A stretch of DNA of 64,000 nucleotides from Laguncularia racemosa (lineage: Eukaryota; Streptophyta; Magnoliopsida; Myrtales; Combretaceae). The DNA lies in assembly GCA_037954665.1 (NCBI GenBank), contig JBBMOL010000057.1, forward strand, positions 930,001-994,000, given 5' to 3'. The notes under the pieces were generated by a model, which was given only the letters and a program-made list of their open reading frames with translations, did not search any database and was not told the DNA's origin. Positions 24,590-38,150 of the stretch are shown one piece after another. The position numbers were made by a program, and so were the translations under genes. The first letter of the stretch is position 1. The number at the start of each line of letters is the position of its first letter.

Positions 24590-24810
24590 TTCACGCCCTA
24601 ACGGGCTGTAGATGGAGTTGTTAGACTTGTGTAGGAATACGGGCCCACGTTGGGCCTAAGGAAAAAGTTCCGGATCCTGACAATGCAGAAAGCCCGGACA
24701 AACCGGGCGGGACATTTATTTCCATGGCCCATTTACGTTGCGCTTTAATTGTTTTGGACCAGCCCAACAGTTAACAGGCCTAACTAATGGTCTTAATGAT
24801 TACCCTCCGG
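24590..24810. promoter_or_regulatory. GC-rich island with TGGGCC/GGCCCA (site II-like) motifs
   Basis: In very AT-rich surroundings this stretch holds GGGCCCA, TTGGGCCTAA, GGCCCA and AGCCCAAC, plus ACGGGC and CCGGGCGGG words. Clustered TGGGCY motifs (site II, TCP-bound) are typical of promoters of growth-related and housekeeping genes. No coding sequence follows on either side within about 1 kb. It may be an orphan promoter, a captured promoter in a repeat, or simply GC-rich repeat DNA. Confidence 0.3.
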
Positions 24811-25610
24811 ACAGAAAAACACCCAAATTCATGAATTTTTACTAATGATACTAAACCCTTTTTTTTTTCTTTTTTTTTTTCCTATAATAGAAAAGTAAGA
24901 ATTAGAATTTAATCAATTCCACTGGAAAATCATCATCCATATCATTAAATTACAACAACGTTATGTTAATAATGATATTAAATATGTTGAGTTTTCAAGA
25001 AAGTCCTTCCTCTATTAAATTTGTAATCAAGCCATCCATCACATGTCATTGCCATTGTGATTAAAGTTGGATTAGGTATAATCTTGAGATGATCTTACCA
25101 AGAAACATATAGTGAAAATTACTGTACCGTTCATGGGTATTGAATGATTGTAAAGCTCAGTGTAATCTTACAGTACTAAGTGGTGTTAATGATGCACTTT
25201 GGTTGTCATTTATGTTGCAAATTGTATTACCAAATAGTTAAGGGAAGAAAATGATAAAAGAAGGGGATTTATGCCTTTTTTAACAATTTCTTTCTACAAC
25301 ATTAACGGAACTGTTTTGAAATTCATTATATGATTTTAAATTTAACTGATCATACTTTACAACTCATTGTGAGAAACAAATCAAATTCAACAATTATCAT
25401 CAATTTAGACCTCTAATGAGTGAAACTGTTTTTAATGATTTGTGGTTCTGAATCGAATGGAATCAATGTGAGTTGGTTTGAATTGCTCTAAAAAACTGCT
25501 AATTGTTTCGTAAAATTTCATTGTTCATAATACATATTTGTTGCTATAATTGTACATTGTATAACTTGATGTAAGATCTAAATAAAATGATTTAATAAAT
25601 AGACTATAAT

Positions 25611-25652
<42 letters not shown>

Positions 25653-28600
25653 ATAAAAGAATTATGTATAATAATTTCCCTCAAAAAGTTTCAACTTGCT
25701 ATTTAAAACCATCTTGTTAATTCCCTACTAAACCATCTAGAGTATATGATAAGTAATAGGAGAAAATGGTTATACACTTAAAAGAATTCTTGATTCTACT
25801 GATCTAAGAAGTTGGAAGAGATTGAGAGATTAGTGTGAAGTCAATGGAAGCATGAACTAATAAAGAGTGTAATTTGGCATGAAAAGTGACATGCATGAGA
25901 GTGAAATGAAGGGAGAGTACAAATATTGAGATGGAGAGATGAATCCATGTTTTAGGATTAGGATTGAGATTCCTTTCTTTTTTTTTTTTTTTTTTAAGTA
26001 AAAAGTGTTTGGTTTGTGCTGAAGTAGTTTTATTAATTTGCAGAGTTCAATTCTCAATCTGGTTAAACTTGTTTTTTATGGATAGCCTACTTAAGCATGA
26101 GCCCTAATACTTTTTCCATAGATAAATATATATCATGGCCATAACTTTTGTATGAAAATCTTCTCAACTAGTCACTTATATATACTTAATCTTGTAAAAC
26201 AGTCTTTTATAATTATATATTTATAATTATTTAAATATGTGCATGTAATTAGTAAAAATATATAAAAAAATAAAAAATTCGAAATAGTATATATATAACG
26301 TACAATAGAGATATTCCCTTGTTATTACTCAACTCACGTCCGTTCCCAAAATGGCATACCTAAAGGAGAGAAAAGGTAGAAAGGTCTAAACATTCGCTTG
26401 TCTCATTTGGGAAAATCTGTCGACTTGACCTACTAACCTAGTCTAATTTCAATACTGACTCGTTATAGAATAATAATACGGAGCTAGACATTATAATGCA
26501 ATTAAGGGACGGTCTACGGGTCTAGTTAATTTAAAATCATGTAATCCAAGGAAATTAGGTCCTGTCTCCCTCAGAAATAATGATGATTTAATTGAAGTTC
26601 AAGTCCCTATTGACGAGACCGTTAGCTGTCTGTCTCGAAGCCCCGTCAGAACACATAAAGACAACGACTAGGTGGTAGTTTCTGACTGATAAGCAGTATT
26701 TCTTTTAACTTCTTACTATGTGTCCTTTTGTCTAGATTACTGGTGAGTGATTGAAAATATAGGGAAGAAAACAACGAAGTTAGGGGAAAGTTGCGACTTT
26801 CAAATTTGAGGTATGCATAAAATAGACTATAGCAAGCACATGCAAATACTGTATTATGGTTTACGAATTGAACATGAACAAATACGTATTGTGATGTTAC
26901 CTCTTATATGGTAGTGACATTTCATGTATTAAAATCCTAAGAGTATTAATAATGGTTTATAAGATTAATATAGCTAATAATATAACTTTTTGGTTAAAGT
27001 GATAAAAAGATCGATTAGTCATATGTTGATTATACTAAAATTACCGGATTAGAGCATTATTAATAGTATATTGAAATCTCATATGAATTATAAATGAATG
27101 TTTGTAGTAATTTATAAATCTCAAAACAACTAATACCAAATTACCATTAAATTAGAACTTTTATAGCAAACAAATAAAGTTCATTGAATTCCTGTTAACT
27201 TGATTAATAATAATAATTAGACTTGAGCATTATTTTTTACAAATCACATCTTGTGACTTGTAATCTATGAATAATAAATAGAGATCAGAGAGATTGGCCA
27301 ATACTTTGTCATATGAAGGTGAATGGAGATCGTACAATTAGTCAAAGCTATTTTTCTTCCAAGAATTGACGAGACTAGGGATGGAGTATTAGGTTTATTT
27401 TCACTCTTGGGTGTCAGTACACTACTATTTATGATATCCAAGCGACATAATTGATTGGAATGGATAACTAGGAATAAAGATAATGCTAATTTATTAAAAA
27501 ATAATTCTAGTTTTATATTACATTCGATACAGTAAGAATAATTTTATGTATCTCCTTAAGGGCGATACACTAACTATTTTGATACTTTCACTAGATTATC
27601 TTGATACTTCCCTATTTTTGTCACCTAACTACGATTATGGTGTTGTAAGAATAGCGATAGAGATCATGTAGGGTTTATAGTGATAGTGTTGGCAGTGCTA
27701 GTGATATGGTGGTGGTAATGGGACATCGTGATGATGTGATGGTCGTGGTTATGGGGTGGTAAGCATGAGTCTATTGGTACTTTGGTTTTAAACTGGACTT
27801 AATAGTAAAATGTGATAATATAAAGTAAATAATGGGATCGTGATTTTCTATTATAGAAATTTATAGAAAGTAAATAATAAATTTTATGTTACTTAACTAT
27901 TTTAAGTAATAGTTTTTTTTCCCTCTATTTTCTTCATTTCTCAAAATAAACGGGCTCATCTTTAACGCGTGGGATATTTGAGTATAAATTAATCTGATTA
28001 AACAAATCCTGACTTTGGTGGAAAAAAAAAATCCTTTCTTTTTCAGTGAAGTAAAAATTCTATTTATTTCCGAGGAGAATAATTGATTTATGGACAGCAT
28101 AATGTTTGACTGAAGTGCTGCATATTGAAATCGATGTGGCATGGTGACTAGTATATATTGCAATAGATGTTCATCAAATTTTCAATCTCCAAATTGTTAA
28201 AATATTGATTAAAAGTTATATATTTACATGCTTCGATTATGTGTAGTGATCAGTGTATGTTATTGTGGAAAAAGCAAGAAAAATATTAAATATTTCTATA
28301 CATATTTCCAAGAGTGAAGGATACTAAAGAGAAATGTTCTATTTTATACATATATATGATCAAAAGATATATTTTGCCAAGTCTGATACGGGTATAAATC
28401 TACTTACTTAATCTTTTCTTCTAAAAATAAGAAGATATATATATATATATATATACTTTTGTCCATAAGATCAAAGATTCATGAAGTTTGAAAAAGATTA
28501 ACAGTAAAATAAATAAATAAATTCTAGAGTTAATATATGTTGCCGAAAAGCTAAGAAAATTTGTGTAAAATAAAATATTTTAAAAATGTAAGAAATGACG

Positions 28601-29980
28601 TTCAGAGAATTTTCTTGATTTCTTTATTTATGTTTTACTTAAGCACAGGAAGAAGATAAGACTAAAAGGTATCATCGATATTAAAATATTTTGTTAAGGG
28701 ATTTAAAAGAAACTTTCAATTGGGTATATACTTAATTTTTCGTAAGATTTTTCATCAACATTGAAAATCATCAAATTTTTATTTACTTTCTAAAAAAAAT
28801 GCCGAAACATTGATTGATAGGTCCTTCATGAAAAATCTCTCAAATCTTGAAATTCCGTTTTCATAGAACAACCATTGCCTTGTTGGAATATAAAATTTCA
28901 TTAACTCATTTACTGGTAGACAGCGAACGTTGATCTGGGAATTTGAGGATTCGGATGTTGCGCTCTTTATTCCATTGGCCTCAAATAAGTCATGAATGTT
29001 TCAATAGTATTAATATATAATATGAATACATTAGTAGTAAGTATTAATAATATTCTAATATATAAATACATAAATAATGATTATATATTTAAATATCATT
29101 GAATCTACTCATAATTCATCCAAACTCATAGCGTGCTATTATTAATAAATATTTTTTAATATATATATAAGGGAGATAACATGGTTTTAGAAGTTAAATA
29201 ACTCAAATCCCATTTTCAAAAGAATCATGTTTTCCATAAAAGGAACCAGAGAATAAGGAGAGAAACGACTTAAGGAAAAACAAAAATAGGGACAAAAGGA
29301 GCTTTATTTGTATCTGAGATTTTCCTAGGCTGGTTGCATGATTCAGTATTTATCATTTTATAGGGCATAGTGTCCCATGTCTTTTTATGTCTAACAAATT
29401 TGTCTTTGGTGTTTATTATGATAAATCACTGCTAAGATTCTCCATTTATCGTATTGTAATGGTAATTAAATATATTTACATAACGTGGTTCATACATATG
29501 ACAATCTGAAAATTTTCTGACAAAATGTAAGTGCACGTGTAAGCCCTATCAAAGCAAAAGAGAATCAAAAATCAAACTCCAGCAAAGAGTCGTGTACACG
29601 AGTTGGAAAGTACCTGAACCCTGAAAATACGCTGTAGGCAAATCACTTATTTAATCAAAGATTAATTACATGCTCCATGACTTGTTTACTTTTTTATTAA
29701 AACCCCATTATTGTATTTGATGTGTTGTTTCCATTGAGCATACATTTGACCTGTTAAGGCTTGTCCATAAATGATAAGAATACGGGATTCTTTTCCAGAA
29801 AAAAAAGGTAAATATAATCGGTTTTATCTCTTTTTAATGCTGCGTTAATTGTTTTATATACCTAAGGATTGTTGAGATTCGACATAACTTTACTTATAGT
29901 TTAAGAGATGATTTTCTATTCATTCCACAATCATTCATAAATTCTAACATTTTGTCCATCATTTTGCCTTTTTTACTTAC
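24811..29980. other. Anonymous AT-rich intergenic DNA
   Basis: No gene was recognised. It includes long (TA)n tracts at 25614-25651 and 28435-28455 and a GGTGG/GTGATGG-rich stretch at 27660-27770. ORFs at 25857-26057 and 27897-28163 (both minus) are low-complexity or featureless. Confidence 0.55.
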
Positions 29981-29981
29981 T

Positions 29982-30249
29982 GTGAACTCAAAAGTTCACG
30001 ATGAATCAATCATATGAAAGCGAAAATCATGGCTTGTCATTATTGTGTGTCTCGTCAGGTTGGAGCTCGTCCTATCCGTTGTTCAACTTCCAACAGGAAA
30101 TTTCCGAGAAATTAGGCCTGCTAGATGAGTCATGGTGGGGGCTGTTGTTGGCTATTGCATGTGTTCTTTTTGTATTCACCTGGAAGATAAACGATTTAAA
30201 CATGCCATCTTCTCTGTACTTTTTTGGCCATTCACAGTGGTTCGGATAA
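29982..30249 (+). CDS. Hypothetical 82-residue ORF with a predicted membrane helix
   Basis: ATG at 30001 opens 82 codons ending TAA at 30247-30249. Residues about 46-61 (WWGLLLAIACVLFVFT) form a plausible membrane helix. Base composition is less AT-rich than the flanks. A perfect 7-bp inverted repeat, GTGAACT-CAAA-AGTTCAC, lies at 29982-29999, one base before the ATG. I recognise no family and see no promoter or introns. It may be an exon fragment, a captured gene piece or chance. Confidence 0.25.
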
Positions 30250-30460
30250 GAATAAATTATGATGGAGAAGAGGGGGAATGAACATTAATGAAATGAAAAT
30301 AAAAAGATTTGTTTGCATTGAATAGGAAAAAAGAGTTCAATCCACATAGAATAGATCTTTTGCAACCATTAGCTGTAGCTTTTCCTTTGTTCAGTGTAAA
30401 ACTTTTTCATCCTATAATTTTTGTTAGCATAATGCATAAAGTTTGGTCCGCGAATGAAAG

Positions 30461-30952
30461 GATGCCCATTTTGGTTGAATGATTTGGAAATAAAATACAA
30501 AATGAGCCCTCTTTTTAAATTGTTTAGATCATATGCACAGAAAGTTTTAACCTACCTAAGGTGTCATAATTTTAAAAATCGTGATAACATATTTATACAA
30601 TAAGTATAGAGAAATGAAGAAATATAATAATTTATGTAACAAACCCCAAAAACCAACCAAAATAAATAAAGAGGAATGATTGGTTGATAATCAAAGAGGT
30701 AAATACAAGAAATTCTTAAATATGACAAGACTTTTAAAATAGTCCTTAAATACAACTAGAGAAATAACCGCCAAAATACGAAACCTAACCCTGCAAATTG
30801 AATGAAGATGGAACACCCATTTCGGTGGACTGATTTGAAAATAAAACACAAAGTGGCCCCTCTCTTTACATCGTTTGAATCATATGTATAAAAAAAAAAT
30901 TCTAAACTATGTGAGGTATTACATTCTTTAAAAAAATTGTTACGATAAATAC
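30461..30952. repeat. Diverged direct duplication, two copies of about 140 bp spaced by 350 bp
   Basis: 30461-30600 and 30811-30952 share the same order of blocks. Examples are CCCATTT(T/C)GGT, GATTTG(G/A)AAATAAAA(T/C)ACAAA, and GCCCCTCT or GCCCTCTTT followed by CATATG. Divergence is substantial, so the duplication is old. The function is unknown and neither copy is coding. Confidence 0.72.
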
Positions 30953-33216
30953 AATGTAGATTCGAGCCAGAATCAACATATTTGAAACTTTGAAGTCTTT
31001 TGGATGGTTTGATGATGTTCTGCATGCCGATACATCTCACCGGGCTGTAAATTGCATGCGAAGATTTGCCACGCCAACCGACAACATAGATGAAACGTAG
31101 AGGAATTCAATTTCCTCGGGTTAAAAAATATGACAAAAATAACCATATAACACTCACATATAAGCAAATTTCTACTATGGTCTATGTTCCAAAAGGAAAT
31201 GTCGGTTCTTAATTAATAATAATTATCATAATCTATGCAACAAATTACTCGAAGCAATACATATAGGTCTCAGTGCAAATTGACTTTTTTCACGACCATA
31301 TACACTTGATTTTCCCAAATGTCCATATAAGCCAACAAAAACAATAATGAGTTTCCTCTTCTTTTTCGTGGCTCGAAGTTGGCTTCTAGGGTTTGATGCA
31401 AATTGACTTTGTTTTCCATTTAACGATCGAGATCAAGAACTGCTCATAGATTATTCAATAGTAGAAGTGTTCAAAAAATCATGACATATTAATTAATTGT
31501 TTACCCAGACGAAATATTTCAGTTTTAAGATAAAAATTGAAACATGAGGAAAATTAGGCGCTTAATCTAGATTTAAATTATTTTTGGGATTCGAAGAAAT
31601 TCTTATATTTTAACATGAGGCACCGCCCATAGTAGAATTAGCTACCTCCGCATAAATGAACTACTTGACAAGACCCAAAAACTAATTTAGTATCGTTTAC
31701 ACTTTATATATATATATATATATGTAGGCAGCTCAAGATATAAGCTCAAACCTTAATACGAGAGTTGTATTAGAACTTAGACCTTAACCACTAGATTGGA
31801 GAGGAATTTGGAAAATTTAATGATGTATTTCTTTGCTAGTTTTGTTTAGAATAATATGATTTATACTTTTATTCATAGTATATAGGAGGACCTTTTAACA
31901 ATACTTGCTTTGAAAATATATTTTATATTTTCATCATATCTTACGTGTTGGATGTATCCCGCAGAATACATTTTAATATTGTGTACTCTATGGGAAACAC
32001 ACAATAATAAATAAAAAAAAGAAAACATAAACTAGTTAGTTAGCACTATAAGACTGTTTTCTTAGTAAGTGACAATGGGACACCCCTTAAGATAAGCCAA
32101 TACTTAAAATTGGGCAGTGTGGTTAAGGGAAACAACCCGTAGTTATTGCCGGTGTACAGCTATGATTTTGTCTTTGTGAATCCACTTACATGGAACTCCT
32201 CCCCAGTCATTGGTTTTCACCTTTCTATATTTATTAAGTATCTCCGGGAAATGAAACCCCATTTAATTATCCTTTATCAAATCTCTAGAAATGGGTCGCA
32301 TACTACTATTCCCATTAGTATGATTTTGTTCCAACTTTTGTCCTCCCTCCAATATTCACAGTAAATATTTGCTGTTTTGAATGTGTTTCTATGAATTGTA
32401 TAATAAGTATATGATCGATGTAAATATGTTCGATATAAAAAATTTTAAAAAGTAAATATTTATTTATTATTGAGTAGATAATAAAATATCAGTATTCCTA
32501 TTAAAAAAATTTTCATTAATTCTTTCATGATTTATAAAACAAAAATGTTTAAAGCATACTCTACTGCTCCCCTCCTATTATTGATCCTCTTTTGAAATAC
32601 TATAGACTAATCCTTTTAGGCTTGTTAATCAATAACATATACAGTGCAGTTAGTTTATACAATTATGATAATGTCGAAAAACTATGTCATGCAACTTGAT
32701 TTAACTGTAGGATGCAACATCACAAACAACAACTTAATGTCAAGTTAACAATAACTCTTTCATTAACTCGGAGCACATAATCTATGTCATGTTGATTCAT
32801 ATTCAATATTCAACTTATGTTTGACCATTTATACTGGTCTGTTGCCCATGTATCCCATCCTGTATTAAGCAATCAGTGTTCCAATTGACATTATCCTTCC
32901 AATGTCCCAACACAAGACTGACCATCAATAATTGCTCTGAATGTGGAACTAGATAACAGTACCACATCTTTAAATCATCTCCTCTCCATTTGTTTATTTA
33001 TGTTCAATCATAGGTAAACAAAGTCTACCTTCCATGAATTGAGCCCCACATTAGGCAGCAAACATGCCATGCTACATTTAGTGGGATTATGGATAAAGGT
33101 GGAAGCACGGTCATTTAAAAATTTTAAGATACAAAGCTAAATACTTGATATCTCAATGACCTAAATCAAAATAATACAAGGTGGGTTCTAATCAATACAC
33201 TTACCAAAGATCAATC
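30953..33216. other. Anonymous intergenic DNA
   Basis: No gene was recognised. A (TA)n tract lies at 31706-31723. The ORF at 32146-32364 shows no motif or gene context. Confidence 0.5.
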
Positions 33217-33346
33217 AAAATGAACAATTAGTACCAACAGAATGATGATATAGATCAACATAAGATCAAAGTATATTGTTTAAAATGAACAATTAGTATC
33301 AACTAAGTGATGATATAGATCAAAATAAGATCAAAGTACACACACC
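33217..33346. repeat. 65-bp tandem duplication
   Basis: AAAATGAACAATTAGTA(C/T)CAAC begins at 33217 and again at 33282. The rest of the unit, including GATGATATAGATCAA and ATAAGATCAAAGTA, also matches with few changes. Confidence 0.9.
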
Positions 33347-34030
33347 AAACATGAACCGAACCTCCTTCAATTGGATTGAGCATGATCTACCTAGAACTGG
33401 ACCTCATGATTCCAATCTAAACAACCAAACATGAACGAAGCACAATCCAATTTTCCTCAATTTGATCATCCCATTGACTAATTTTCAGCTGTTAGGAGCA
33501 CATTATTTTTATAATCAATCTTAACACCACAATCTTAATTAATAAAATTTAAAGCAACTTAATAAAATTAATTCTAACTCCAAATTCCTAAATGATTCGA
33601 AATGGCCTAGTCCGAAGAAGTCGCTGGCTGTAACTGTTGTAGAATTGTCTAAATCTCCTGTGCAATTAATTATCTTGGACCCCTTTGGCTCCCGGGATGA
33701 CTATAGTTTGATAACTAAGCATAGAATTGACTGACACCTGACCGTATGGGACAAGCCACTTGATGTTTCGTAAATATTCATATCGGTCAAGATCAATCAT
33801 ACGCACAAATAACGTGAGGTTTTGTTCACTCGTTTCCAATATCCTCTGTCATTTTCATGCAAGATGTGTCATTACCAATTTGATCCACTTCTCAGTTCGC
33901 CAAAGAACTTAATTAGACTCAATTGTTATTGCTAGATGGACATAGAACTCCTTGGGTCACATGCATCCAGCCAAGTGGCCGGGGATATATACATATTAAT
34001 GAAAAGTGGAGTAGGTTCTTGATGCAGATG

Positions 34031-34063
<33 letters not shown>

Positions 34064-34160
34064 GAAGAAGTCAAAGGCATTATCGAAAATTAGAGTAAAC
34101 ACTGCACCACCCATTCATTAGAGATTAATTTTCTCAAATCAAGGAGAATTAGTGGGGAGT
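33347..34160. other. Intergenic DNA with (ATA)n microsatellite at 34030-34061
   Basis: No gene was recognised. The microsatellite produces a poly-Tyr minus-strand ORF (33932-34114) that is an artefact of the repeat. Confidence 0.6.
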
Positions 34161-34560
34161 ATGAAGAGTTGCTATGTTATGAACGCAAGCTGGATTTTTA
34201 TAGATTGGTATTAAGAGGATTAAAGGAGAAACTTTCAAGATTCAAGGTCAAATCTTTTTAAAAGAGGGAGAATGATGTAAATCCAAAAAAGCAAGTAGAT
34301 TTTATTTTATTTTGTATCATTTAGACTAGATATGATTTATTTATTATTAAGATTTTTTTTTATGATTTAATTTGGTTTATTTTTTATTTCTAAGATTTAG
34401 CTACATTAATATCTTATTTTATGATAGCAAAATCTTATAGTTTCTTGGAATATTAGATTTTATTATAGCCTGTACATAAGCAAAGCTTTTAATAGATAGG
34501 AAGGAAGTCTTTATTGAATAAAGGAATTGCTTCTAAAGTAAGGTATGATATCTTTTTTTT
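34160..34560 (+). mobile_element. Ty3/gypsy 3' end: polyprotein tail, polypurine tract and LTR fragment
   Basis: The end of a gypsy-type ORF (RSNLFKRGRM region, about 34245-34275) runs directly into a polypurine tract AAAAGAGGGAGAA at about 34259-34271. The LTR start TGATGTAAATCC follows at 34273. The LTR continues T-rich to about 34550, with AATAAAGGAATT near the end. The rest of the element upstream is lost. The ORF tail, PPT and TG start in this order are typical of plant Ty3/gypsy elements; the LTR right end is not defined. Confidence 0.7.
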
Positions 34561-37500
34561 TTTCATCAAATAGCATGAGATCATAAAAAAAAAAATTATC
34601 GTATAATGTGAAGCCATATAATTAAGGGTAGTGTGAGGCCATCATTTATCAATCTAATGGTCATTTTTACTATAATTGTTGTTTAGATTAAGTTATTTTA
34701 TTGATTTTTGTGCTTTTCATAATTTTCTATCCCTTTTATAATTAGTTGCTTCCACTAACCAACATTAGTTTCAAGTTAGCACATTACTACTTTGTAATGC
34801 TTAATGTCATGATCGATAATTAGCTTAATAAAAGCTCTTGGAGAAGCTGAGTTTCGTGGCATCAAAGTATGATGTTCCACTTAGAGTGTGCAAGCAAGCC
34901 TTTAGTCAAATGAAGAACTACACTCGGTCATGTAGGAAAGAAACAATCACGCTTAATTCAATATTTCCTAAAAGAAATGAGTCGAGTTTGGTAAGCATTA
35001 AGCTCAATCTTCCTTGTGTGTAACTTTCATTGTAAATTAATTAATGCTATCCAATTAGTGAATGCACAATTGATTATCTTAGTTATCAATTAATTAATTA
35101 ATTAAGGATAGAAAAACATTCCGAGCTATCATCTTCTGGTTTTTTTCAAGTATGTTACACGCACCATGGTTAAAATTTCTATAAGTTATAGAAAAAAAAG
35201 TATCGGTTGATATAAGTTATATATTATGTATATAAATATTAATAAAATTTTAATAAGTATGACAATAAAATAATTTTTTTTAAAAATAATTATTATTTAT
35301 GTTTTATACCATTTATATATATCAAAATCTTATTGATATTTTTACAGTATGTATATATAAAACTTGGCATATATTAACCAATAAATTTTTTCTCCTAATT
35401 ATAAAGAAATCTTTCCACCGTGCCATATAAACTTTCAGACTTTTGCCCATGGTATAGTATAGCAGATCATGAAAATCAAGCTCGATATCTAATTAAAGAA
35501 TTAAGCATCCTCTTCTCTTATCATTAAATTGCATGCTACCAAATTATGATTTTCTGTCGTATATTATAAATAGATTACATAGGCATGCGCATGTGCATAT
35601 AAACACTAAATGTTAAAAGACGATACAACATAAGCTATAGTCCAAAACGGCAAATCAATCCAAGAATTTGATTCCCAAATTTTGTTTTCCCCTGATTTAG
35701 GTCAAAACATAACGTTTGATTCTATCCTAATCCATGATATAAGATTGGTTAACAACCAGTTACTAATGGACGAATTCTCATGAAACCAGCTATCCAAGCT
35801 AACTGTCTTGGCTCTTTTGCATTTAAGGTGTGTTTATTTCAAGCGATTTTTTTTTTAATATTTATTACAATCAAAACTTCATAATTATTAAATATTACTA
35901 TAGTAATTTAAAATGATGCAAGGTACTAATTAGTAGCTTTGAAAGACAGCTAATCATAGGACCTAGAAGTCCAAGAAGTCACAGTCAATGGAATGCTGAT
36001 TATCAACTTCAAAGGAAAATGTCACTAAAAATGGGAAAATGAATCTTATTATGAGAAAATAGGGAATTATTTTACTCATTTTCCATTAACATTTTTCATG
36101 GCTACTAACTATTATTTTTACTAGGGTTTAATCATTGCTACTGCCTTCCAGTATCATTACTGATACAAGCCAATAATACCTGCAATTCCGATACTATTGT
36201 GGTACTGTACCAATTGTCGAAAATAGTTTAAAAAATGTTTTTCACGAGACAAACCCATTCTTATTTATATTTTCTTGTTCCTTTTTAGCCAAAAGACATT
36301 ATAAAGAGATCATCAAATGCTGCATTAGAATAATTTTCTTGAGACGATACTGAAAATATAATTGTTAAAGGAGTTCTCGAGTGTAAGAGATTTCTAACTA
36401 AGAATAATCAGCGTTTGGAATGATTCCAAATGGAACATTTTATTCATATTGTTGAACATATGAGCCATCCATAACGCGCCTAGCAATACGAGATAGCTGA
36501 CGATATTATTCTCCAACCAACCACTAATTAGTTTCGGTAGAGAGGGGAAAATAATACTGAACACAAGTGAAGATCCAATGGAACCTCCAAAAATGTCATA
36601 TGCAATATATATAAGGGAATATATATATAATGGAATTTCAAATTATTTATATTTGAAGGGTAATTTCTTAAGTATAGTATCGTGAAGGGTATTTGCCATC
36701 AACAGCCACGAAGCCTGCCAAATAATGCTTAGTTGGGTATTTTTGACAAACCAGTATATCTCACTTTGAAATGGAGTCAACATAACAGGATATTTACAAC
36801 ATCAACTAGGGTTTTTGAACTTGTTTACATGTGACTTGATGAGGGGTCAATTTTGGCTTACTATACTCTCTAAACCTTGCTAAATATATAAGAAGGGACA
36901 ACTATATGGCTGACGTTTTAGTAAAGGGAACTCCAGTAGTATATTCCATTGTAATAATCTTTTTTTTTTTTCCCAAATCATTGTTGGAGGAAGCATACGT
37001 TGTATAATACTTTAATTATTCTAAATAAAGATGACGAAGCCAATAAGCTAGAAGAAAACAAGAGGGACGGCTAGTTTGGTTTGGCACATTGTTTCACTTC
37101 AAAAGGGATGTTTAGTTTGGACAAACCCTAGCATATATTGCAAGCATCTTTATCAATTTTATAATGAAGAAAAAAATTAAAAGATAATGGTCTGGCCATT
37201 GACAATACGATCAACGCCATCCGGGTTGTAAAGTTGAGTTTTGTCCTTTTGCCTTGTTTTTCAAATAATTATATTGAAAAATGTATCTATTTGTTTCAAT
37301 AATGTCATCATGTAATTGTATATATACCTACAAAGGAGTAATGTATAAAAAATCTTCAAATGATGACTATAGTATATATAATTATATCACTCATGACAAG
37401 CAAGAAAAATTCGTCCATTATTAGGAGCCCGATATAGATTCTATTTGTCATCATCTCATTTCAATGGATTTTTTTTTTCACTCAATTAATATAACACCTG

Positions 37501-38150
37501 TAGGATAGAGAACTTAGGGCATGACACATCAGAATAGCCTAGGAGCTATTGCAACTAGCGGATAAATTGGATATGGTTGAGTTGTGCTGTTATATAATTT
37601 TTTAGTATATGTAGGATATCTAAATTATAATATATCATTAATAGATATAATTAGAATGGAAAAATATAATTGAATCCCAATTTATCACATAAATTTAGAC
37701 TCATAATTTCATAATAATATTTAGTTAAGTATTTTCTACTTTTTAATGAAATTCATCATTTTTTATGTAATATATTGTTAAAAGTTATATTGATTTATAG
37801 TTTGAATAATATATATTTGGACATGAATGCTCATATAATTTAGACTAAAAATTTTAAGAAAAACATTCATAGGTTCTAAAGTTATCAAAGAACTTATAAA
37901 TTCTATACAAGTAAAGTTTTTATGATAGTTTTGAGGAGTCACAGAGTAAGCTCCATTTACAAGTTTTAGGACTTTTCTTATAAATGGATAAATGGTAGAT
38001 AATCCTATCTTATCTATCATGTAACCGTTAATCCCTAGTATATCTAATAGAAAAGAATTACTCTAGAAATTTAACCAAAATCAGGGGTGATAAAATAATT
38101 CTTACACCTAACTTTCTCCTTAAACAAGTTGCAGTCCATCCTTTTCTCTT
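34561..38150. other. Anonymous AT-rich intergenic DNA
   Basis: No gene was recognised on either strand. Short ORFs (34838-35023 plus, 37778-38020 minus) are featureless. Poly-T tracts and short TA runs are present. Confidence 0.55.

Noticed and set aside
33932..34114. Minus-strand ORF with a poly-Tyr run
   Set aside because: Produced by the (ATA)n microsatellite.
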